From Symsagittifera roscoffensis (lineage: Eukaryota; Xenacoelomorpha; Acoela; Convolutidae): a DNA stretch of 64,000 nt. The translations under genes were made by a program, and so were the position numbers. Below, in pieces: positions 42,528 through 54,636 of this stretch (the stretch's first letter is position 1; the number at the start of each line of letters is the position of its first letter). The stretch spans positions 43,553-107,552 of the forward strand of contig NW_026971238.1 in the NCBI RefSeq assembly GCF_963678635.1. The letters are read 5' to 3'. The notes under the pieces are model-generated. The model did no database searches. It saw only the letters and a list, made by a program, of their open reading frames with translations, and was not told the origin of the DNA.

Positions 42528-45500
42528 TCACACCTTCAGCTCTTCTTGACCAGTTACATGAGCTTTTGTGTAGATATTGATGCCATCCTCATTCATCAGA
42601 ATCGGATATGGGCCATGGACTTCGATGTAATGCCCATCCACTCTCATCAGCCTCGGACCTCCTGTCGTGAGAAGCGCTCGCACTGCCCTGGAGTCCAGCT
42701 TGGGATCCTTCTCCCTCAGGTAGTCTGCATAGATTTCCAGGTATACCAGCGTTATCTCGTACGGTTCACTCAAGTTCTTGACCAGCTGGTGTCCTGCGAC
42801 TGAGATAATGGACATTATCTTCGTCCCTTCTTTCGTCATGCCGAAAGTTCTACCCGATATGACGTTTAGTTTTAATCCCTGCTTTCTGGGTTCCTGTGTG
42901 TCCTCGTTCGTTGTTTTACTCAAAATGTCAAATTTTTCCCGAAGATCTGTGCTCTCCAGTTCCGACCTAACCATTGCTCAACTTCTTTCGTGGCTAGCTC
43001 CTGTTGGACATTCTGCAACGCTGTCCTTGCTGCCAAACCATAATCCACCTTGAGGGGGCCGGCCGACTCTGCCTCCAAGCTCGAGGCTACCACCTCGTCA
43101 GGCATGGTCTTCACCTTCTTAGTCGTAAAAGTGCTCGGTGTTGTCTCATTTCTTCGAGATTCAGCCTCGTTCATCAGACGTGCTCGACTGGCTTTGACGC
43201 CCAAAAGCGCCTCTTCATGGCGGGGATGTTTCGCGTCCGCCACTGCATCCCAAAATTGAGCGCAGTCCGACTTGAAGTGTCCCTCCAAATTACAGAAGAA
43301 GCGCCTCGGTCCATAATTCATAATGAGCCCTCTAACGTACTCTTTGTGGTCCTCGTCGGTCGCATCAGCGTCTTCGAGAAAGTGGCCTATCGCCTTCATG
43401 TTCTGTTTGTAAGCAGAAAATGCGGAAACATGGTGGTCCATCGAGCCACAGTTCGCACAGGACTTCCTCTCATCCATGTCGTCGTGAGGTTTGTACCAAC
43501 TGGAGTTCGCGCCAGTGTTTGTTCCGCTGTAGTTGCCATAATTGCTGTAACGGTTTTGCGCCCTCGATTTTATGAGCAAGTACTCACGCGACTTCATACG
43601 CAAATCATCGGGGGTGGGTACCTGGTCAAGCGACAGGGTGAAGTGTGTGGCTAGCATTGTTTTTAACTCTTCACTCTTCAGTCCATCCATGAATTTCGAG
43701 GCAATCGCTAAGTTCCGTTCGGAAATTCTCTCATCGGGGTTGCTTCTCCTCCTAAGTAATTCAAGGTCGTCCAAAAACTTGTCTATGGTTTCGTCTGACG
43801 CCTCTTCTCCCTTTGACGCCTCTTCTCGAACTTCACCATAGCCTGATGCCCTGGTACTCCAGAGCCGAAACGATTCAGCAGGATGTCAAATATCTTGCGA
43901 GCATTGTCTCGTTCAATTGCCCTTTTCGCCAATACACAATTCAGGGCGGTACCCTCCAGGTTACTTGTCAGTGCGCTGCATTCCTGTTTATTTGAGAGAT
44001 TTTCCTCTTCAAAGTGCAACTTCATCAACTCTATCCAAGTATCAATGCAGCCGTCTGACTCGTTTTTGTTTGATTTCGGCTTTTTCAGTGTCCTTTTTGA
44101 CCTCTCTCCTCTCTCGGTTGACTTCGAGAGCTTGGTGATGAATGTCTCGAGAGATCTGTTCAGAGGCTCAAACATCGAAGCATACATCGTCGTGTCCTGT
44201 GAGACCGTAGTCAGATCTGGGACCGATCTGACTTGTGGCACAGTGGGCAATCTTGTCTCCGGGTGGCATCCGTCTCCGGCGGGACCGGGTTCGTCCAACC
44301 TGGCCTCGATGGGGCTGCCCTGGGCCGCTCCCTATTCCTAGATTCGTAATTCGCTCTCGAATTTTGCTGGGCCCCGGCATAGCTGCCTGCTCCATCTCCA
44401 TCATTCGCCTGGCGTGAGCGCTCCCTTGGGTTGGAACGCTCCTCCCGACTACTTCCGTTTAAGATCTCGTCAAGATTCCGCATCATCAGGTCAGATTTGG
44501 CACCTAAACTTTTTTTCAGGCTAGTCGTCGGGCATAGGTATTGTCATGATCGTTCAATAATCGCTCAATCTCTCTTGTCATCCTAGCCTCTCTTTCCTCT
44601 GACTCCTTCTTTGCCTGTGCCAAGCTCTCCGCCAGGCATTGATCGGTGTTGCGAATCAACTGAGCCTGATCGACTCTCGCCTGCGACTTCACGTGTGTCA
44701 ATTCAGCTCGCAGATTCTCTCGACCCTGGTGAGCTCTCTCGTCAACTCGATCTATTTTTTTTGTCATGTCCCGTCTCGGTTCATCCAGACCAGTCATTGC
44801 GCCATCAAACGTGTCACTTATATCGCCAGCTGCTCCCAATGTCGGGGTTAGCCCCAGAGAAGATGAGGTCAACTGCGGCTGCAGCCTGGTACTTGATGAC
44901 GCACGCCCTTTTGCTTGCCCATCGACATCATCAACCTGTCGAACGTTGAGGACGCTCCCATCGTTATCCCATCAGACATGGGCCTGGTCGGCGAGGCGGA
45001 CAACGCCTTCCTGCTCATGTCGTTCCTTGGGCACGGCGTGAAGTTCACATCCGGGTGGGTTATCTCCGGATGGTCATAACTGGAAAATATACCTTCAGTT
45101 TGTTGTGACGCCATGCGCTCATCGTACAAAGTTTTCCAGCTTTTCTTGGCCTTCGAACCCGTTTATTCTTCACTTGGGCTTATACTCGACATCAGCGCGT
45201 TCTTGCTCTGCTTGGCCAGAGCTGAGTGGGTATTGGCCGAATGGGAAAATTCTTTTCTGCACTTTTGACTCTTAATCTCCGATTTGGACATTCCCCTGAA
45301 CAACACTTTCACTCGCGGCTCGACCTCGGAATGCTCCGAGGCCTCCTCCGTCCTCTCGACTTCCGCCCGTCCGAGGTCCTCGCTCGGCTCAAAGTCGGGT
45401 CGAATAAGCGTTCGTTCCATTTCATCAAAGGGGCCCACAAGCGCTTCGCTCGCCGGTCCGGCCTCGGCGCTTCGCCCTTGATCGCCATCGAGGTTCCTCT

Positions 45501-45681
45501 CGCTTCTTAGTTTCATTTCGATCACTGAAAGATCAGCTTTAGACGATTCGTTGTCAGCAAAAACGTCTGAAACGCTGCTAAACGAAGATTGGCTACGCCT
45601 AGTTTTAATCTTTCGCGTGCTTCCCTTGCTCAGCCTGGGAGTCTCAGCAGTCAACTATAGCGAGTCTCTACGCCGCTGCAT
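42528..45681 (-). pseudogene. Gag of element 2
   Basis: The ATG at 45681 is followed by an in-frame TAG at codon 9, after which the frame is open to 45163. The gag core with DGCIDTW is near 44050, and two CCHC-type knuckles are near 43450 and 43290; the first has lost a cysteine (SAFSA) and the second has a changed spacing residue. The coiled coil at 44516-44872 has no stop where element 1 has its TAA. Confidence 0.88.
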
Positions 45682-46116
45682 ACTTTGCAATAAATAACAA
45701 AATTCGTACGATTTAATGGCAATGCACACGTACCGCAAACACGTTCAAGTTAATTTACTTAACGCTGCCTACTCGATCTCGTCAGTATCAAAAATTTCCT
45801 TTAGATTTCTCAATGATAATATTAGTGACCCTGCTAAAGTTACACATAGGGCCTGCTCAGCATTGATATAATTTTAACTCAACCCCGTTGTATAGTATAA
45901 CAGTATCACAAAATTTTGACAAGATATAATCAATACACAAAACACAATTGATAATCAGATAAGAATTTCCTACAGATGACAGCGACCTTTCATCAGTATC
46001 AATTTACCGCCACACTCTTATCAAATCACTGCTTTGTTAAAATCAATCAATCTTTTGTAAAAAGGCAGTGATTATTCAAAACAGGTCAATAAAACTTAGT
46101 CTTAAAGAAAAAGACT

Positions 46117-46448
46117 TCCCTCAATCGGAACGCTCCGAAAGAACGAACCCCAGGACACAGTCTTCTCAAGTGAGTGTGTATTTGCCTAATACACCCACCG
46201 AGGTCTTCTTATAGGTGTTATGCGATTGCCCGAGTTGTCCTACTAAGTAGCTCAAGGCAACCTCTGATCGAAAAATTTCAAAAGTCTATGAAAAAGCTCC
46301 CCCACACCCGGAACGCTCCAAGTGCACGAGAGCAGGGAACAAGTTTTCTTCTCAAGTGAGGGTGTATCTGCCTAATACACTCACCGAGGTCTTCTTTTAT
46401 GTGTTCCCGGATTGCCCGAGCTTTCCTATTAAGTAGCTCAAGGAAACC
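46117..46448 (-). repeat. Two direct copies of a leader segment with a conserved hairpin
   Basis: Segments of about 150 bp at 46117-46262 and 46300-46448 share GGAACGCTCC, TCTCAAGTGAG, ACCGAGGTCTTCTT and the hairpin strands (46226-46260 and 46412-46446). Element 1 has one copy at 20330-20490 and element 3 a related one at 52905-53070. Confidence 0.75.
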
Positions 46449-46654
46449 ACACAACCAAAATCACAACCAAAAAAAAATTCGTTCGGGTACCTCTAACAGA
46501 CCCGATCTAGAATCCAAAGTTGATCACAAATCTCCGGATCAAATGGGCTCCTGTGATCTTAATATGCACGCCCGTTGGTAGTTGACCTTTTATTCCGACT
46601 CTAAATGGATGTTCTAGTTGCTCAAATTGCCCCAGAAGATACCCCTAGATTTTC

Positions 46655-47590
46655 AATAAGGAGGGTTGCTAAGGGGCTTAATTCACTCCGGAGGGTTACT
46701 CCGGAGGGTTGTTAAGACACTTAGCTTACCTCGGAGGGTACCTTAATCACCCAAGTTACTTCGGAGGGTCCCCCTAAACTCACTAAGGAGGGTCAATAAG
46801 AGGCTTAATACGCTCCGGAGGGTTACTTCGGAGGGTTCCTTCAAAATTTCAAATTCTTTGAATATCACTTGTAAGGACCTCCTATTAGTCTCAGAAGGTG
46901 TCAACACAAGCTAAAATATCTGCGGGGGTTGTCTTAACTTCATAGGAGGGTCTCGTGGAAAATTTCCACTAAGGAGGGTTGCTAAGGAGCTTAGCTGACT
47001 CCGGAGGGTTACTTCGGAGGGTTCCCCAAAAATCAAGAAAAAGGGTTATTTTACCGCAATAAAGCCTCCAAATGCGGTGTAACTGAATTAAAACCAGGTT
47101 GACTGACACGGTCAACCTTCCCAGTGGGATAAAAAGGTGATCTTATAAAATTTTCTGCCACTCGGAGGGTTCCCTAAAATTTGGACCCTCCGAACCAACA
47201 AATTCTAAAAAATTTTCTTTTCCGAGATTATCAACCCAAAAACGGTTGCGGTCCGGAAAAGTGGTCAAAAACGTCGACTTATGGTTCCAAATTTTTCCCG
47301 ATAGGTTTGGCTAGTCTTTGAGAAATCGCCAAAAACGCGTTTGTCAAAATGGTCTTTTTTCACTACCTATAAAGGTTCTGAAAAACTTTTTCCGCAATTG
47401 CTATTGAAAGTGCCTATAAATAATTGAAACGAGCGTAGTAGCCCCGTACGGCACTGGGACAATGCAAAACACCGGACCAAAAGTGGTTTAGAGACAAAAA
47501 TTTGGCCAATAATTGTCAATTTTGGACCCTCCGATTCCTTCCTTTTCGAATCTTCAAGTCGTTAGCTCTATCCACAGAGCTAATCGGAGG
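46655..47590 (-). repeat. Dispersed CGGAGGGT motif in the leader of element 2
   Basis: CTCCGGAGGGTT and near copies occur near 46690, 46733, 46762, 46815, 46828, 47000, 47012, 47161 and 47580, separated by other sequence. Like the motif in element 1 they contain TCCGGA or CGGAGGG, but in the opposite orientation relative to the element. Confidence 0.7.
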
Positions 47591-48765
47591 GTTACTCAAA
47601 AATTTCTCTAGTAACCGAGCAATTTATGCTAGCACGCTCCTAACGCAAAAATTGTTATTGCTCTAACTCTAAAGACCCAAAAACTCGATCCCCAAAACAA
47701 ATTGACAAAATTCGGAAAATTATCAAAATTTTGATCGAAAAATTTTGATTTCGCTAACTTCTACTAAGTCTTTTTCCGTGGGTTTCTTTAGTTAGAGGGA
47801 CCAAACTACGTAGGTTTTCCCTGTATAAAAGCTTTTTGCTGTTCGGAAAAGCTCGGATATCCAAAATTTTGGGGTTCTACAGTTTGGTCGAAAATCAGTA
47901 ATTTTCGACAAAATTGGGGTGTTTCTCGGGTCTAAATGGGAGATAAGTAATAAATAGTCAGGACAATAATCTATTAGTAGTCGTTAATGAATATTACTAT
48001 ACCCTCCTTTGCACCAAAATACCCGAATTAAGACCCTTAACTCGGAAATTCGTGATCGATGGAGGGTACAATCGGACCGCGCCAATCGTGTCCCCCACCT
48101 CTTAAGTTTTGATGAAATAGTGTCCGAACGATACTAAAATTGTTTCAAAGATACTCAAGAGTCGTTTTGGATGTTGTTCCTGATGAGTGTGGAACACGTC
48201 GGTCAGCTTGCCACTCTAACCTCCGGCCACCGGCACCATTTAAGTGCTTAAATACTCAAATTACACTCAAGGGAGGGTACCCAACCCGTCAACAAAACAC
48301 ACAATCTTTCTATCAGAAATGATACAAATCAATCTGAAACAACAACCAATAGGAAGGTCAGATCTAATCTCGTCCGGAAATAACATAAAAACTGTCACTA
48401 TATGTTTTTTTGTTGTTTTTGGTCTTTTTTGGATTTTTTACTGTTTTTTTTTTTCAAATAAATTTGTTTTTGGCTTTTTCTTGGTTATACACTATTTTTG
48501 TTTGGTTTTACGCTTTCTCTTTATTTGTTTTTGGTCCCGCAACCTTGGGACAAGCGGGCTCATGACTTCCCACCTAACCCTCCGGCCCCCGGAATTTTCG
48601 GTGTTAACTAAGTTAAAAAGCTAAATAGTACTAGGCGGAGGGTACGCACCTTCCCCCTAGTACAATAAAGGTCATTAAGGCCTCTAACTCGGGCATGCGC
48701 CCGGAGCGGAGAGTTCGCCGCAGAAACGTTTGCTGATCATGATGGTCTCATGCCTTTAACAGGCC

Positions 48766-48780
48766 CACCCAGGAGCGCCA
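48766..48780 (-). promoter_or_regulatory. Primer binding site of element 2, tRNA-Asn type
   Basis: The same 15-nt sequence as in element 1, on the minus strand, 12 nt from the LTR end. Confidence 0.75.
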
Positions 48781-48792
48781 TAAACACGTCTA

Positions 48793-49662
48793 TGTAACAT
48801 TCGCCCAAATACTACACAGCGACGGATCGTAGAAAAAGTACCTATTAACGACTGGCAGGCGTCAGTTACACTAATTCTACTCGTTTTTCAACGTCTCAAC
48901 CTCTCCAGTTGATTTTCGGGTCTGTTTAGGGCTAAGTAAAAAGTTACTATTTTTAGGCCATCAGTCAAACGACTCTTGATCAGCTTTCGTTTTCATGCGA
49001 ACACAACCACATAGCTGAGTCTCGGATTCGGATCCTCAGACTACGTAATTGCTATTAAAAACACGGCTCGAATACCCTATTTTAATATGTTTTTGGTCAA
49101 AGTTCTATATAGATCCATTCCTCTTCCTAGCTACTTATATTCTAAAATATCAAATAATACCGGTGTCATTTCATAGTTCTATGGCATCAGAGTAGCTAAA
49201 AAGTTAGTTTACTACAGTTTTTCACCATATATCAGTCTCTGGGGGACCGAGCCTCCGCTTCCGTGTTTTCCTGGAGACAACGTCGTTATCTCTCCCAATT
49301 CGTTGCCTGGGAGGGTTTTGCTCTCCACCACTTCCCCACCGAAGCCTCCTTTCCCACTATCTTCTTCTGCTAAGGGTCTTATCGTGCGTGATCGTGACGA
49401 TAAGAGGCTTCTTTTTTCTGTGTTAACGTGCGACTGTTTTCCACTAGATTTGCTGTTGTTCTGACTTTTTCACCTTTTCCAGACAAAATGGCCGTTTTTT
49501 GTACTTCTGAGAAATATCCACTGGACAATCGAAATTTTGAAAATAGAAATTTCTAGAATATTTCTACCCTCCTTCGCAGCACTTTTTTGTCGTTAAGGCC
49601 TTTTCTCGCTAATTCGTGTTTCGCCGGAAGGTTGCGCTGTGCCAATCTGGCAGAATGGCACA
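48793..49662 (-). mobile_element. 5' LTR of element 2 (870 bp)
   Basis: TG...CA ends as in the 3' copy. It carries about 43 bp near 49105-49147 that the 3' LTR lacks. It ends exactly where PLE coding sequence resumes. Confidence 0.9.
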
Positions 49663-49734
49663 TACCAAAATTGACTGTGCTAAATGACAGCAAAAAGGAA
49701 GTCTGCCCTGGATGTCAGAAAAAGGTGACAGATC
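49663..49734 (+). pseudogene. PLE RT continuation right of element 2
   Basis: The plus strand encodes PKLTVLNDSKKEVCPGCQ, the direct continuation of the codons for KKEV at 25467. It includes the first two cysteines of a PHD-type finger. The frame then runs into a fragment of opposite orientation. Confidence 0.8.
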
Positions 49735-50336
49735 AGACTGAAATTTTCAATCAATTGTTTCCGATTTTATTCCAATGCCTGGTCAAAATTTTCCATGGTG
49801 AGGTTTTTCTGAAAACCCTATGAACCATCCCTTCAATAACGTTTCTTTTGTACTACAAAGGTGCGCAACTCTGAAATTTAGAATGGTACCGGTATCAGTG
49901 GGTTTTTGGTACCACCCACATAAGACCTTTTTTCCTGAGTGCACCTTGACATTTAAATCCAAAAAGCACAAATTACCGTTACTATCAAGTTCTTCTATGG
50001 TGAACTGCAAGTTTGGATGCAACTTATTGGCAGCCTCGAGAACTACCACAGGATCGCCCTTGACAGTTCTAACTATTTCCTCCACATATTTTAGAAAAAG
50101 TTTACGACCATTCTCAGTCCGATCTGCTTCCTGTCGTTTTTTTGCAAGTCTGCAATACCATACTGTTTCAGCGATGTCTGCGTATTCAGATTCCGATGTT
50201 TTACCACACCCTTAGTGGTACCAATTCAAACAGGCTTCGCATTCTACCCCTGTAGTCCGTCAACTTTTTCTGACATTCAGGGCAGACTTCCTTGTTACTG
50301 TCATTTAGCACAGTCAATTTTGGTGCTTCTTTCTTT
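49735..50336 (-). pseudogene. Second PLE RT fragment, inverted
   Basis: On the minus strand this reads from KKEAPKLTVLNDS through a PHD-like finger (CPECQ, CEACLNWYH, then a stop), YADIAETVWYC, the RT motif C region KYVEEIVRTV and the RT thumb up to about 49740. Motif C reads YVEE rather than YxDD, so catalytic aspartates are lost. It repeats 49663-49726 in inverted form, which shows it is a separate copy or an inversion. Confidence 0.8.
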
Positions 50337-50501
50337 ATCCGGAAGGGTGGTTCGGATCGCGGAAGCCTTCCGAATTCCCGGATTTATTTTATTAACCTAT
50401 CAAAGAAAAAAAATTCACCTATTGTGAAGGGAGGGGGATCGACCATACCTTCGTTCCCTGAGTGGTGTATGACCAAAAACAATTTTTGGCTAACTGGTAT
50501 G
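50337..50501 (+). repeat. Leader-like segment placed before LTR 3
   Basis: This resembles 51029-51190 (GGAAGGGTG, TTCGGATCGCG, GCCTTCCGAATTC, GGTGTATGACCAAAAAC), which lies after the primer binding site of element 3. The same leader sequence is therefore present on both sides of the LTR fragment. Confidence 0.65.
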
Positions 50502-50915
50502 CCCTGAGTTGAATTTAATTAAAAACTAATTCATTTTTAGGAATATGAGAAGCTAGGAGTTGTGGGAAAAGGTTGATCCATCTCCGATGAATTTGATGAT
50601 TTTATCTACTGAACAAAAAACAAAAGTAATATGATAATTATGTAGCAACCTTGTTTTTGGGATTAACCTCGTGGTCTGAGGATAATGAGACCCAGTCATA
50701 GCTCACTATTTTTTCGTGCAATTAAGTTAATTTGCGCGATCTGGTCGATAGCTTTAAATAGTAAAGACTTTGTCGACCCGAAGTTAATGGACCACACAAA
50801 GAACTGGCTTTGGTAGAGACGGTTAAAACATATGAAGCTATGTTTAGACGCTAGCCAGTCGTTTCATAACCTAGCTTTATTTTCTGTTGGTATGTACTTT
50901 CGGGCAAATGTTACA
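50502..50915 (+). mobile_element. LTR of element 3, 5'-truncated, plus strand
   Basis: Related to the inner part of the element 1 LTR in reverse orientation (GTTGATCCATCT, the ACTGAACAAAAA stretch, the GACTGGCTAGCGTCT complement). It ends in ATGTTACA at 50915, followed 12 nt later by the primer binding site. The first half of the LTR is missing. Confidence 0.8.
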
Positions 50916-50927
50916 CAAATATTTTTG

Positions 50928-50942
50928 TGGCGCTCCTGGGTG
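50928..50942 (+). promoter_or_regulatory. Primer binding site of element 3, tRNA-Asn type
   Basis: TGGCGCTCCTGGGTG on the plus strand, 12 nt after the LTR end. Confidence 0.75.
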
Positions 50943-53433
50943 TTATTTTTCTAATATCAGGGTCGGCAGATCCATTAAAAAGGACTACGCGCCGAGCAAT
51001 TGCTATTAATACGGCCCTTAACACAGGGTTGGAAGGGTGATTCGGATCGCGCAAGCCTTCCGAATTCACGAATTTATTTTTTTAACCTATCAAAAAACAA
51101 AATTTCACGTTTCGTGAAGGTTGGGGGGATCGGCCGTCTCTTGGTTCCCTGAGCGGTGTATGACCAAAAACACCACTTAAAAATATACAAGCAAGCAAAC
51201 AAAAACTGGTATGTTACCTAAGAAAAAACCAAAAACATAAAAAAATAACCGAAATAACCAAAAACAGTAAAAAACTTAAAATCAAAAGAAATCATCCCCT
51301 CAAATGAGATCTGATCCGATCCTCCCGTTTGTTTTTATTAGATATATTATTCTTACAGGCAATTAAATCAGACAGGATTGTTACGATCAAAATTGTGGCC
51401 CTTTTTTGGTGCCTTTACTGAAGGGTTGTTTGAGTATTTCAGCACGTTAATGCTAATTTGCGCTCAATCTGGAATGGTCTCGGGATTAGAGCCGAAGACT
51501 GATCCGACAAGAAGTGCAAGGAGCAGCAGGAAGGGTCTCAAGGACAACAACAATCAATTGTTGGGTAGCGTTAACAAGTTTTTTTTATCCCTTTTGGTAC
51601 CGAAAGTAAGATATCAATCTATGAGGGGCTCGACAGTGACTGCACTGTAGTGACCCTCCACCGAGTTAAGAACTTCCGAGTTAAGCACCCTAATTCGGAT
51701 ATTGAATGGACCCGGAGAGGTCTAATATTGAAAGCATTGCTATTTATACTGCTTGTATTAATACTCCTAGATTGTTTTTCAGTGAAACAGACCGTAAACA
51801 GACCAGTTTTTAGGGTCAAAATAGAAACATCTTGATACCCGCACAAATCGCGAATTTTGAGATATCGATACATTTTGAAACGGGAAAAAGCGCTAAATTA
51901 ATGATTTACATCTTAGCTCGGATCGAAATTTTGTGATTTTTGAAAAAATTAAACGCCACAAAATGAAGAAATTTTTCCAAGTTTTTGGGCTAGGGCGATA
52001 AAAATTGTTGTTTGGAGAACATACACTAGTGAGTCGACAGTTTTCAAAACCCGTTTGCGAGCAACCTTCCTGGCCCCAGTGAAATCGAACTTAACGTGTT
52101 TGATTTAGTGGATTCGTCAACCCGGAGGGGTCCAAGTGTTTTGGTAAATTTTTCTGCTGGCACGTTTTAGACCTGGTTTTTTGCAATAAAACTAGAAAAG
52201 TATAGGCTTGTTGAGCTGGGATCATTATTTTTTAAAACAATAGGAAAAGAATTGCGAAAAATTTTAGGTAGAACCGATAAGTTTCAAAATTTTTTGAGTT
52301 CTCTTAAGACACGTTTTGCTTCCTAATTTACGAACAACTGGACTGATCCAGTTCATCTTGGTACCGTTGGTGAACATAAGTTAACTGTGTTTCAAAGCTA
52401 ACATAATCTAACTTAGCTTCAATCCGGAGGGGTCTAGGGCCAGAAGAAACCTTTCCTAGATAGTTTATTTTGCATAATATATTCTTAAACCGTATCCAGA
52501 AGGGTCTCGGGTATTGTTTTCACCGACTCAGAAGTGCAAATTTTTGCCAATCCGGAAGGGTCATATATTGCCAAATCGGAGGGGTCCCAAATCAGCGGGG
52601 TCTTATTTTTGTCAATAAGGAGAGGTCCCAGAAAAAAAAATTTGTAAACAAATGCAATCGTAGGGATCCTAACACGTACGTAGACGAAAATAAGATTTAT
52701 AGTGAATAGTACTAAGATATTAAGAAATAAGCAGACCAAAAAAGACGGGAAATCAGTGACTGCAGTGGTAACTTGCCTTTAAATAAAATTTGAATCAGAG
52801 ATCATAGTTAAACAAAAGCGTTAAACGGAGTTTCGCGACTGTTGGTCTAACCGAAAGCAGAATTCGACTCTAATTTATTTGGATTAATGTCCAATTTGTT
52901 TTTTGGAATATTGGTTGTCTTGAGAGTTTTACTAGGCCTAGTTCGTGCAATCCGAAGGCAGAAAGGTAACTTAGAGCTTGGTGGGTGCAATAGTTGCCCA
53001 TTTGAAAAACTACTGCCTTCAAGTTTTGTCTGTTTAGTGCGGCACAAAACAGTGAATGCTGTTTCTTAAGAAACCAGTTCGTCTATTAAATTGCGACAGA
53101 CCAAAGGCAATACACAAATATTTTTTTTGAATGTTTTTCTCTCTTTTTGTTTTTAAATCCTCAATGAATGCTCTAGATTGGGTAGCGACTTCACTATCTT
53201 TTAATTATATTGTTACCATCAGTCTGTGCTAGCTTTATATCCAATAAATAAAAATCAATTGCTGTGCATTAATTGTATACACGCTGTGCTGTGATAATCT
53301 CAAAAGGTTCGTGGTCACTTGTTAATTGAAACTTTTGGACATTATCGTGTTTTGTTATTATTGTCAGTTATCAAACAATAGAAACCTCATTTAGCGAATC
53401 GAATGTGTGAGCAGTGAGAAGCAATAAATTAAG
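50943..53433 (+). other. Leader of element 3
   Basis: Non-coding, related to the element 1 leader. It has AATCCGGAGGGGTC-type motifs near 52115, 52422, 52498, 52550 and 52575, and the conserved hairpin region at 52915-52950. From 51231 on it is part of the tandem unit. Confidence 0.7.
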
Positions 53434-54630
53434 ATGAGTCTAGACAAGTCGAGAATACCTAAGTTAATTGATAGCTCTATGAAATTTATATCAAAGAAAC
53501 AAAGAAAATCAACGAATGACCTTTTTGTGGAAAGAACCGAATGAACTCGGAATCAGAAAGGGAACAAAGTTTCAGGCGGTTTCATTTGACAAGGTTTCAT
53601 TTGACTCCTTTTTCAAATGGAACAAGGAGTCAAAAGGCCTCGAAAGAAAAAGGGGCAATGCTGGAAGTAGTGATCCACCCGAACATAGCTCTGGACGAGA
53701 ACCAGGTGGAACGCAGAACGGCAGAAAATGAGAATAGAAGATTGACGAGTGAATCTACTCCCGTAGAACAAGGCCACGACTTTGCCACTTCCAACGGGAG
53801 TCTTGATCGAGAGGAGATGTCGGAACTGTCCAACATTTCGATTGAAAAGGCAGCAACAGCAGGATCACCTACTGACAATACCATGATGCATGGGGTGACA
53901 GGGAAAGCGGTAATGTCCTCTTCCTTTTCGGAACGAGTCAAGAACATTTTGGGAAATTTCTTTCCATCTACTATGGGGACGGGAACAGGTGATGAATTAG
54001 ACACCCATAGGAGGAGGACAATGAAGAAATTGATGATTTTAGTTCTCAAGTAAGCCTGAACTGTTCAGCCCATGAAAACGAGGCATTCACAAACATGGAG
54101 ACTGGCAATTCGGACTTGCTAGGTGCGTTCAGAACCATAAACAAGACTATTGATGTAGTACAACGGTCAAGAGAGTTCATGACCCTGACCAATTCGGAAG
54201 TGCAATCCGGAATAGATTGGAATACAGGGTCAGGAGTCACACCAGCGGATTCAGAGGCGGATTATGAAGAGAAATCGAGACAGAGAATTAAAACTCGAGT
54301 TTCGACCAGCACTTAACTGACTGGAACAAACAGGGTGACGCCAATACTAGTGACTCTATTGGTGGACAACGGAGTATCAATGGAAGAAGCCTTGACCAGG
54401 ATCGTGGATAGCATGGGTGAGCAGAGTGAACATATGTCAATAAAAATGAGTGAACTAGAGAGATCAGTTCATGTTGAGAGAAGGTCTACGGGAAAAAATT
54501 AACCGAAACAGACAGGAAATCAAAAGAAGCAAAAAACGCTTAAAAGATAGGACGAATAAAAACTTGGCCATGAACTTGTCGCGAATGGCGAGCGAGGCTG
54601 AGGAAAGAGAGAGAGACGATTACAAGAGAC
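51231..54630 (+). repeat. Tandem unit 1 (3,400 bp)
   Basis: The first copy of an exact 3,400-bp period containing leader and gag start. Both unit borders lie in AAAAACATAAAAAAATAACC, about 24 bp of shared sequence. Confidence 0.95.
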
Positions 54631-54636
54631 AAAAAC
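53434..54636 (+). pseudogene. Gag N-terminus of element 3, unit 1
   Basis: The ATG at 53434 begins MSLDKSRIPK, like element 1. The frame ends after about 40 codons, and the homologous sequence continues in another frame (STPVEQGHDFATS, REEMSELS) and then, after further breaks, in the coiled coil INRNRQEIKRSKKRLK. The coding match ends at the unit border, before the gag core. Confidence 0.85.

Larger units (their letters stand above)
45682..48765 (-). other. Long 5' leader of element 2
   Basis: 3.1 kb without a conserved ORF. It contains the two-copy conserved hairpin region (46117-46448), a dispersed CGGAGGGT motif and a T-rich tract near 48400-48530. Confidence 0.7.
25468..49662 (-). mobile_element. 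Element 2: older giant Ty3/gypsy retrotransposon inserted in a PLE
   Basis: The element is bounded by two LTRs with TG...CA ends and is 24.2 kb long. Gene order is the same as in element 1: gag, pol, ORF3, ORF4, all on the minus strand. Every reading frame is broken by stops and frameshifts, and the LTRs differ at many positions plus a roughly 43-bp indel, so it is clearly older than element 1. The PLE coding sequence flanks it on both sides, and the triplet TAC is repeated at both ends. Confidence 0.93.

Noticed and set aside
27082-45681. In-frame TAA/TAG in element 2 as sense codons of a different genetic code
   Set aside because: The stops align with Tyr, Trp, Leu, Arg and Gln codons alike, and frameshifts are mixed in. 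Element 1 is open with the standard code.
48172-48205. Hammerhead ribozyme at CTGATGA in the leader of element 2
   Set aside because: The surrounding TGTTCC/GGAACA stem encloses the core strand, and there is no GAAA strand in place.
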